DNA of 64,000 bases from Zygnema cylindricum (lineage: Eukaryota; Streptophyta; Zygnematophyceae; Zygnematales; Zygnemataceae). Made by a program: the position numbers and the translations under genes. The stretch lies in NCBI GenBank assembly GCA_037447655.1, contig JBBHKE010000085.1, forward strand, positions 209,356 through 273,355, given 5' to 3'. Each line of letters opens with the position of its first letter. Within the stretch, counting starts at the first letter, position 1. Below the pieces are notes generated by a model that saw only the letters and a program-made list of their open reading frames with translations, searched no databases and had not been told where the DNA came from. Below, piece after piece: positions 56,871-64,000 of the stretch.

Positions 56871-59800
56871 CTGGAGAAAACAAAAATGGCAAAAAAGGGA
56901 AAGGAGGGAGAGGGGAAAAAAAGAAATTTGCGAATCAGAAACTGTATGACAAATGAGCCTCTGTCTCCTCTCTCTCCTCTCTCTCTCCCCTCCCCTCCTC
57001 TCTCTCCCCTTCTCTCCTTTTTCTCTCCCTCCTCTCCTCCCCCTCCCCTCCCCCCCTCTCGTCCTCTCTCCCCCTCCCCTCCTTTCTTCCTCCCTCTCCT
57101 CTCTCTCTCTCCTCTCTTTCTCTCCCTTTCTCCTCCCCTTCCCTCTCTTCTCTCTCCCTCCCACTCTCCCTCTATCCCTCCCACTCTCCCTCTCTCCCTC
57201 CCTCCCTCCTCTCTCTCTTTCTCTTACTTTCTCTCTCAATCTCTCTCCCTCTCCCTCTCCCTCCCTCTCCCTAAAGAGGGAGAGGGAGGGAGAGGGAGGA
57301 AAAAAAAAGGTGGGAGAGGAAAAGAGTGTGGGGGAAGAGGAAGGAAGCAGGATGAGGAGGGAAAGAGGAGACGAACAAAGAGGAAGACGATGATTAGAAA
57401 AAGGAGGAAAGAGAGGCGAAAGGAAAGAGAAGGAGCAGGGAGTAGCAGTAGCAGACGAGAAGGAGAAGGAGACGAAAGGAGAACAATGAGGAGAGAAGGA
57501 AAAGGAAAGGAGGAGGAGTATATGAAGCTGAAGCAGAAGTAAAAAAAAGATAACAAAAGAAATAGATATGAATTCGAGACTCACCTAACATCTCCTCCTT
57601 CATTTTCTCTCTCTTTTCCTCCACAATCGGTTCCAGTCTTTTCACGGAAGAAATTACCGCTTTATTTCCGGGATCCAGTTCGAGAACTTTCTTTAAATCT
57701 GCGACAAAAACTAAGAATCAGTACTGAAATAAGAGTACAAAACATAGTTAAACAGCAGATATTATTCTGTTTGGAAAAAAATACATTCGAGTGAAGTCTT
57801 ATACGGTTCTCCACTGTTTTGTTTGGTCCATGCTATTTATGAATAATATCAGATGATTTTTTTGGTGAGATTTTTTTTTCTTTTTTGTGGAATACATGAG
57901 TCACAATGGAATGCGGTTTCTATTTGATTAACCATACCAGTATTAGTGTAAATTAACGATGAAAAAAAAACAGTATTTGCAAACTTGCTAGCACAATCCA
58001 CAGTAATAGTTGTGAGAAGTATACCGGCTACCAAATGTTCCCTCTTTAGGTTCTAAAATTTAAGGGTTGCCTTCTAAAACTCAATCGACTTTCTAAGGTT
58101 TGGATGATTTAGGAATTCAAGGTTCCTTCTTTAGCTTCTAAAATGTAAAAGTTACATTTTCGAGAATTGGCCAGCTTTCTAAGATTTGTTGAAAAGATTT
58201 TACCAATGTTTTCACATAAAATTCCTCGGAATATTACATGGAAAGTTAAAAAGTACATTCAACACACACTAATTAACATGGATTTTAAAATAATCGTTAT
58301 TACCTAGTATCATGAATAATATACGTTCTTCACAACTATAACGTCCATCGCAATTAGTTAGTAAATTATTAGTGTCAACGTTTTATTAGAATTAACTATA
58401 TTAAATAATGTTTGCAGCGCATCTCATTATGAACCTTAACTGAGGTGTTATAAACATTAAATATGATTTTGAGTCAAAAAAAACACTCACTCGAAATAGT
58501 GTGATTAACTCTAATAACAATGGGAAGTGTACTAATGTAGATTTGAAATAATCGGAAATGTCTACTATCATATACAATATGAAAAAAATTGTAATCGTCA
58601 ATAATATTGTATACACTCTTCAGAACAATTGAAGTGGAATCGAAATTTAATATTTTTTGTTGTCAAAATATCGCTTCAACCACCCTTTAGTTCAGATTTC
58701 CATATTTGAATATAAAATACAACTGACACTAAGAAATTTCGTTAAAAAAATCTGGAATAAAAAAATTTTACCAGAAAAAAAAGAGACAAAAAGCTTTTAT
58801 ACAGAAATTAGTGTGAGCGACACTAGAATCAGTAAACACAATAAATAAAAAAAACAAACGAGTTTCCATTTCACATTTAAAATGCATACTTCCCCCTCCT
58901 CCCTCCCCCTGTTTTTTTCTCCTAGTAATGGCTTGAACTAGTTTGCTAATCAATTAACTTTTTTTTTCAAGTTTCATGTAACAATTTTAGATAAGTTTGT
59001 GGAAAAGGAGGTAGAAGTTAAAACTTTACGAGATCTTCTCGTGATTTTTGAGGTTTTCTGGTGCTTCACTTTCTTCAATATAGTGTGGAAGAATTTGATT
59101 TTTTTTTTTTTCAACTTCCAACATTTCAAGGACTTCCTATTTATTTTTTAAGGTGAGACAAAAACGCCTACCTGCGAGAGCTTCTACAAATCTTAACATT
59201 TCGAAGACTTTCTCTTGTTTTTTTTTTTCCCCTAAGGTGAGACAAAAACGCCTACCTGCGAGAGCTTCTTCAAAATTTAACATTTCAAACACTTTCTATT
59301 GTTTTTTTTTTTTTTAAGGTGAGAGAAAAACACCAACCTGCGAGAGCTTCTTCAAAATTTTCGAGTTTTTCTTGAGCTTGAGATCTCCGGAGAAGTGCTT
59401 TAATATAGTGTGGATTTAAATCTAAGGCTTTTGAACTTTCGGAGACTGCGGCCTCAAAAATTTCCTGCGATTCCACAAAAAAAAAAAGGAACGAAAAGAA
59501 AAGCGAAGAAAAAACAATAGAAAAAAAAGAAAAAACTACCGATGAACAAAAACGTCCATTCGATTTTGACAATCAGTTTTAAAATTCCTGATTGGTTTTT
59601 CAGATGTTTGTTACTTCAAAGAAAACTTGTTGTGAATTTATCAAGTAATGGACTAAAAGATAAACTGCCCTCCATTTTCTTTTCGGATCTGTGAAAAAGG
59701 AGTGGTGCATGGAGGGAGGGAGGGGAGAGGGGAGGGGGGGGGAGGGGAGGGAAGAATGGGGAATGGACACCAAGATCTGGACAAGGAGGGAAAGGAAGAG

Positions 59801-60854
59801 GAAAGGGAAGGGATGAATGGAGAGAGAAGGACAAGTATCCATGAGATAGCCTCAGTTATAGCCCAAAGACCATTGTCCCTGTGTCCAAGAGAGAGCGAGA
59901 AAGAGCTAGAGAGAGGAAAGGAGAGGAAGAGAGAGGGGGAGAGGGAGAGAGAGGGGAAGAGAGAGAAGGGGAGAGAGAGAGGAAGGGAAGAAGAAGAGAG
60001 AGGGCGAGAGGGAGAGAGAGAGCGTCACACCAGCTGCAAGTGACAGATAGCACTGTTTGCGTGACATGCGGCTCTCGCCTCCTTGGCATCCTCATGATCC
60101 GGAAGCTTCTCCAACGCCTCACAGTACTTCTCCAGAGCCCGTTTGTACTCCTTTTGTCCGTACCAACTGTTGCCCTCTGTTTTGCACTCTTCTCCCTGGA
60201 CTATGGCTCGCTGCATACACAAATTAGAGTGGATACCGTAAAGGTTAACTTTTCGCATACACGAATTAGAGTGGAATCCATTAGGTTAATATATGCCTCT
60301 TTGAACACACAAATTAGAGTGGATTCCAAGTAACTTTAGCTAAAGGCTCTGTATTTGAGCGAATCAGAGTGGGCTTTGTTAGGTTTACTTATGACTCTCA
60401 GCATACACAGATTAGTGTGGATTCCATTAGGTTTAACTTATGGCTATATCGGCAAAAAAGTGGGGATTCTGTCGGTTCAGCTTATGGCTCTCTACATACA
60501 CAAATTAGTGTGGATTCCATTAGGTGATATGCGTTTGGACTTAGAAAAAGGTCAATGAAAATGAGACGAAGGCTCGTTAAGATAAGAGGAAGATTCAGTA
60601 TAAAAAAAAATCGAAGAGAGTTTTGGCAAACGAGAAAAGAAGAGAAATGAGATTTGAGAAGAAAAATGTGCGTTGAAGATTAAAGCAGGAGTCCATGGGA
60701 GGATTGACAAACAAGCTAGTGTTGAAAAAAGGGAAAGCAAATGCAGAAAATACAGGGTGACAAGGTAGAGGAAGAGAAAGCCAGGTGTGTGTTTGAAAGA
60801 AAGAGAGAAAGAGAGAGAGAAGGAGAGGATGTCAGGTGTGTTTGAGTGAGAGAT

Positions 60855-60930
<76 letters not shown>

Positions 60931-62427
60931 AGGAGAAGAGGATCAGTGAGGATTTTGTTAAGAAACTACACAAGAAATAGTGTTGCCACCTAATGTGCAA
61001 ACTTTAAAAACTTTCTAGATGATAAAAACCTATAATGCTGTCCCTCTTTTTCTAACACTGGATCTGTTGAGAACCACACATAAATTAGTATGGAAAATCT
61101 AAATAGAAAAAACTATTAGAGAAATTTCAAGACTATAAAAACACCTCTTTATATCGTCCATCCTTTCTTTTTTAAGAGCTTTTGTTTTTTTTTTTAAAAC
61201 GTAAATTTCCGAAAGATTCTAAGCAATTCATCTACACTAATTGTATCAATAAAAAAAAAAACCCCTAATCTACAAAAAAAACTAGAAGAACGAAAAAGCC
61301 TAAAAAAACAAAAAAACAACACAAAAACCCTAAAAACCTCTAAAAAAAAAAAAAAAAACAATGAAACCCATGAAACACTGGAAAAACACTAAAAAACCCT
61401 GAAAGCAGCTATTTGTTCGTCTGTTTGTTTCGATTTCCTCATTTTCCACTCCTCTTATCATTTATTTTTCTTATTTTTCCAATCTTTTGTGAACTAATGA
61501 TTCAACTTTTCAAAAAAAAAAAAAAAACTTTTTTTTTCTGTCGAATTCGGATGATTTTCATTGCGAGTATTATTTTCTATTTTTTTTTTTTGTTAACATA
61601 GGGTGATATCTTTGAACATTACAAACAAAAACAAATGACTTGTACTAGAACCAACAAACTGAGAATTTAATTTAACTAATCCACACTAATTAGGGTGTAA
61701 GCAATACTCTACATCCACTCTAATTAGGGTGTTGGGTTGTAACTAATACTTTTACCTTTCTCAACTCTTCTTCACTCACAGCATCTTCAAACACATCCTC
61801 CCCTGCCACTCCTCCCTCTCCTCCCTTTTCTCCCTCGTCTCCCTCCTGTCCCTTTCCTCCCTCTCCTCCCTTCACTCCCTCTCCTCCCCCCACTCCCTCT
61901 CCTCCCTCCACTCCTCCTCCTCCCTCCCCTCCCTCTCCTCCCTCCACTCCCCCTCCTCCCTCTTCTCCCTCTCCTCCCTCTCCTCCTCCTCCTTCTCCTC
62001 CTTCTCCTCCTTCTCCTCCCTCTCCCTCTCCTTCACTTGCTGTCTCCCACCCGTCTCCATCTTTTCCATTGCTTCCCTCCTCCTCCTCCCTTCCCGTGCC
62101 ACGTGTCTCCATCTCCTCGCTCCACCCTGTTATTTTCACCTCTGCTTTTCCCAAACCTGTCTTTTCCGAACCTCCTGGCTCATCCGAACCTGTTTTTTCC
62201 GAACCTGTTTTTTCCGAACCTGTTTTTTCCGAACCTGACGGATTTTCCGAACCTGTTTTTTCCGAACCTAAAGAGGATCTGGAATCTTGGAAGCTTTGGA
62301 AAATTGTTTCTTTGTCCGTATCGGATTTTCTTTTTGTCTTTTCTGAGGCTTTTGTTGGAGCTGGTCGTGTACGGACGGGAGGGTAGGAGGGGGAGGGCGT
62401 GTCGTCACACTCGGTTATTTGCACCAT
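56755..62427 (-). CDS. TTC1: TTC1/TPR1-like tetratricopeptide protein, five exons
   Basis: Proposed join, minus strand: 62427-61756, 60210-60031, 59464-59338, 57698-57585, 56870-56755; 402 residues, phases consistent. The N-terminus (MVQITECDD) leads into a long disordered part with GSEKTGSE repeats and a Gly-Glu-rich acidic run, ending EDVFEDAVSEEELRK. Three TPR motifs follow: TEGNSWYGQKEYKRALEKY; ARAACHANSAICHLQL joined to FEAAVSESSKALDLNP; and IKALLRRSQAQEKLENFEEAL with ADLKKVLELDP. The C-terminus LKELGNTILGNFGMSLDNF...TGSYSINFQ is the family signature and very like plant members. TTC1 proteins are cytosolic co-chaperone-type adaptors; that role is inferred from family. The long acidic insert is unusual. 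Confidence 0.92.
56958..57545. repeat. Polypyrimidine-polypurine tract in intron 4
   Basis: The plus strand is almost pure C/T from 56958 to 57272, then almost pure A/G to 57540. The switch is an inverted repeat centred near 57274 (CCCTCTCCCT / AGGGAGAGGG). All frames read from it are low-complexity artefacts. Confidence 0.95.
57585..57698 (-). CDS. TTC1: TTC1-like exon 4
   Basis: Acceptor TTTTGTCGCAG, donor TTAG|GTGAGT. Encodes the end of TPR 3 and the basic/acidic helix RLEPIVEEKREKMKEEML. Confidence 0.92.
57699..59119. other. Intron 3 of the TTC1-like gene, no feature
   Basis: AT-rich with short spurious frames. Confidence 0.5.
59120..59363. repeat. Three tandem copies of the exon 3 / donor boundary
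   Basis: Units of about 74-85 bp (59120-59193, 59194-59278, 59279-59363). Each contains the end of exon 3 and its 5' splice site; only the unit at 59279-59363 is joined to the rest of the exon. Confidence 0.92.
59338..59464 (-). CDS. TTC1: TTC1-like exon 3
   Basis: Acceptor GGAATCGCAG, phase 0. Ends GCA G|GTTGGT in phase 1; the completing bases AT in exon 4 give Asp. Encodes TPR 2 helix B and TPR 3 helix A. Confidence 0.9.
59702..60028. repeat. GA-rich purine tract in intron 2
   Basis: The plus strand is largely GGGAGA/GAGAGG from 59702 to 60022, reaching to within a few bases of the exon 2 donor. Frames from it are spurious. Confidence 0.9.
60031..60210 (-). CDS. TTC1: TTC1-like exon 2
   Basis: Acceptor TGTGTATGCAG, phase 0; 60 residues; donor CAGCTG|GTGTGA, weak but giving perfect TPR register with exon 3 (LQL then EIFEAAV). 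Confidence 0.88.
60203..60532. repeat. About seven tandem units derived from the exon 2 acceptor region
   Basis: Units of 40-53 bp, each with a version of ATGGCTC...CATACACAAATTAGAGTGGATTCC (shown in part). The first unit includes the real 3' splice site and the first codons of exon 2. Confidence 0.88.
60858..60928. repeat. GA dinucleotide microsatellite, intron 1
   Basis: About 34 uninterrupted AG units. Confidence 0.98.
61756..62427 (-). CDS. TTC1: TTC1-like exon 1
   Basis: 224 residues, donor AGAAAG|GTAAAA in phase 0. The ATG at 62427 is preferred over the in-frame one at 62565 because the sequence between is a Phe/Leu/Ser low-complexity run. Contains four to five GSEKT units and a Gly-Glu tract of about 95 residues. 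Confidence 0.85.
61790..62035. repeat. Coding GGAGGGAGA-type repeat in exon 1
   Basis: Interrupted GGAGGGAGA/GGAGGAG units keep one frame open on the minus strand and encode Gly-Glu. Confidence 0.92.
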
Positions 62428-64000
62428 TTTGGGGGAGAGAGGGAGAGAGGGAGGGAGAGAGGGAGAGAGGAAAGAGGGAAAGAGAACAAGAGAGGAAAAA
62501 AACCAAAAATGGAGGAGGAAAAAAGAAAAAAGAAAGGGACAGAAAAAGTTCCGCACAGGCAGCAACTAGAGAGAGAGAGAGAGAGAGAGAGGACGTTTCT
62601 AGCGTTTTCAAGCCTTTCAAAAGTCTATCACCGTCCACCAGCCCCAAAGTACAATATAGAAAGTACGGTATGGTACAATTTCGTACAAACCTTTTGAAAG
62701 GCGTATTGGTACAACTTAGGGTACGAATCCGTACTAATAAGGTACGAAAGTAAATTGGTGGACACTTTTGAAGTTTTAATGGTGGCATTTCACTATTTCA
62801 GACACATATGTTGCATTACTAATATTTTTTCATAACTACGAATTAAAATATGTAATTATACAAGCCGTACAAATTTATGTTTGATTTATGATCTTATTAA
62901 AAAGAGCGTTTTTTAATGCGCGCAATAGTTATTATAATTTTATATTGAATAATTTCAATGGTAATTGAATATAGTCGTTATAATTTCATTGTTTAATTTC
63001 GTTATAATAATTAATGGTATGATGATGCTCGGTTTATTAAACACTTAAATTAAAGGAAACATTGCATTTACTATTTATGTATAGGGTTAACTATATCATA
63101 TGATTTGTTATATTTTAATAAAATTCCCAATAGTTTCCAAATAAAGTTGTTTGTGTAGTCATATCATACAATTATTAAAAGTTAAAATAATGATCTATGC
63201 AATTATGATTTGCAATGTTTGTGATACATGCGGTTCGTTAAACAATAAACTGGCAAAAGAATTGAAATGTAACACGTTGTTATTAAAGTCAGCTTTGGAA
63301 TTTATTACACACGTCGATAGTTAACCATTAGTTATTCATAAAGTATATAATAAATTCATGTTGTATGGGTTATTTTGGCTAAAACATACAATGGTATGTT
63401 TGACAACAAATAGTACAATCATATAGCTCTCGTTTAGTACTTGTTGTATCTAAGTAAGTCGAATATAAACCATAAATGACCATAGAGTGAATGCCCTTGT
63501 CGAAGGTTAACCGTGGCATTTGCAACGTGCTAATTACATAAACGGTTTATAAATATATAATGTTCTATTGAATATTTAATTAAGATCTTTTTATTATTTC
63601 AATGGTCGTAACTCGATAAACCATTGGTCCAGGTAAAGCACCATAATGTATAGACACGAGAGTTAAGAATGGCGCTTTTTTGGATATCACTTATTACAAC
63701 TACATATGAATAACATATAGTAGCTTTAGTTTGAAAACAAAGTCTTACTATAACTCGCAAAACCCATTCGTGGCCAAAAAACTTGAGAATTTGCGTTACA
63801 TTTAGGGTAACAAAGTTAATTTAATTAAACAGTGGTGGTTACTAAAAAAAATTATAATAACATGTATTATATTCATCATTATAAGTCATCACACTATTTT
63901 GTTACTCGTTAGGACTAAATTATCATTGGTGTGTAAGAACCATACTTTTCCTCGATAAATTGTAAAACTATAATGACGTTTCAAATACATATGATGTTTA
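62428..64000. other. Upstream flank of the TTC1-like gene
   Basis: A GA-rich block (62430-62590) sits just before the start codon and may form the 5' UTR or promoter. From 62760 on the sequence is AT-rich with no credible frame or repeat. Confidence 0.45.

Noticed and set aside
56816-57645. Several frames of 80-240 residues rich in Ser/Pro/Leu or Arg/Glu/Gly
   Set aside because: They come from the polypyrimidine/polypurine tract in TTC1-like intron 4 and lack any non-repetitive content.
60355-60558. Small frame in the TTC1-like intron 1 repeats
   Set aside because: It reads the 47-bp tandem units and has no splice or homology support.

Overview
This is a eukaryotic nuclear sequence: AT-rich, with two intron-containing genes, a 10-base assembly gap (45664-45673) and an unusual density of transposon remains. 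The green-plant lineage is the best guess. The TPR protein on the minus strand ends in a C-terminal block very like that of plant TTC1/TPR1 proteins, and the copia elements carry primer-binding sites that fit the plant-type initiator tRNA. An alga or early-diverging plant with a repeat-bloated genome would fit; I cannot name the species.

Layout. 1-1.1 kb: 3' end of a Ty1/copia element. 2.3-4.3 kb: broken hAT transposase with a palindromic duplication of its 5' end. 4.6-9.2 kb: RNase H relic and TTA- and TA-target MITEs. 9.24-14.33 kb: Ty1/copia element A (minus). 14.8-17.1 kb: more terminal-inverted-repeat elements. 17.5-21.8 kb: a four-exon alpha/beta-hydrolase gene (plus). 22.5-28.7 kb: MITEs and tandem repeats. 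28.7-35.7 kb: copia element B (plus), with a solo LTR of A type nested in its 5' LTR. 37.2-38.1 kb: gag relic of another retroelement. 38.93-42.95 kb: copia element C (minus), an internal-deletion derivative. 43.4-55 kb: a dense stack of nested MITEs around a long foldback. 56.75-62.43 kb: a five-exon TTC1-like gene (minus). The last 1.6 kb has no recognisable gene.

Functional content. Only the hydrolase and the TTC1-like gene look like intact host genes. Both have introns built largely of low-complexity or transposon sequence, and in the TTC1-like gene two splice-site regions are tandemly multiplied. Elements A, B and C are related copia families. Their gag start lies inside a primer-binding site that matches an internal stretch of initiator tRNA (half-tRNA priming as in Drosophila copia), and their LTRs share a hairpin resembling a tRNA T-arm. 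Target-site duplications, several of them checked against an empty copy inside this same window, sort the MITEs into TA-target, TTA-target (PIF/Harbinger-like) and 8-bp-target (hAT) groups and give an insertion order. I found no clear new biochemical system. The most unusual signals are the start codon inside the tRNA-binding site and the tRNA-minihelix-like hairpin in the LTRs.
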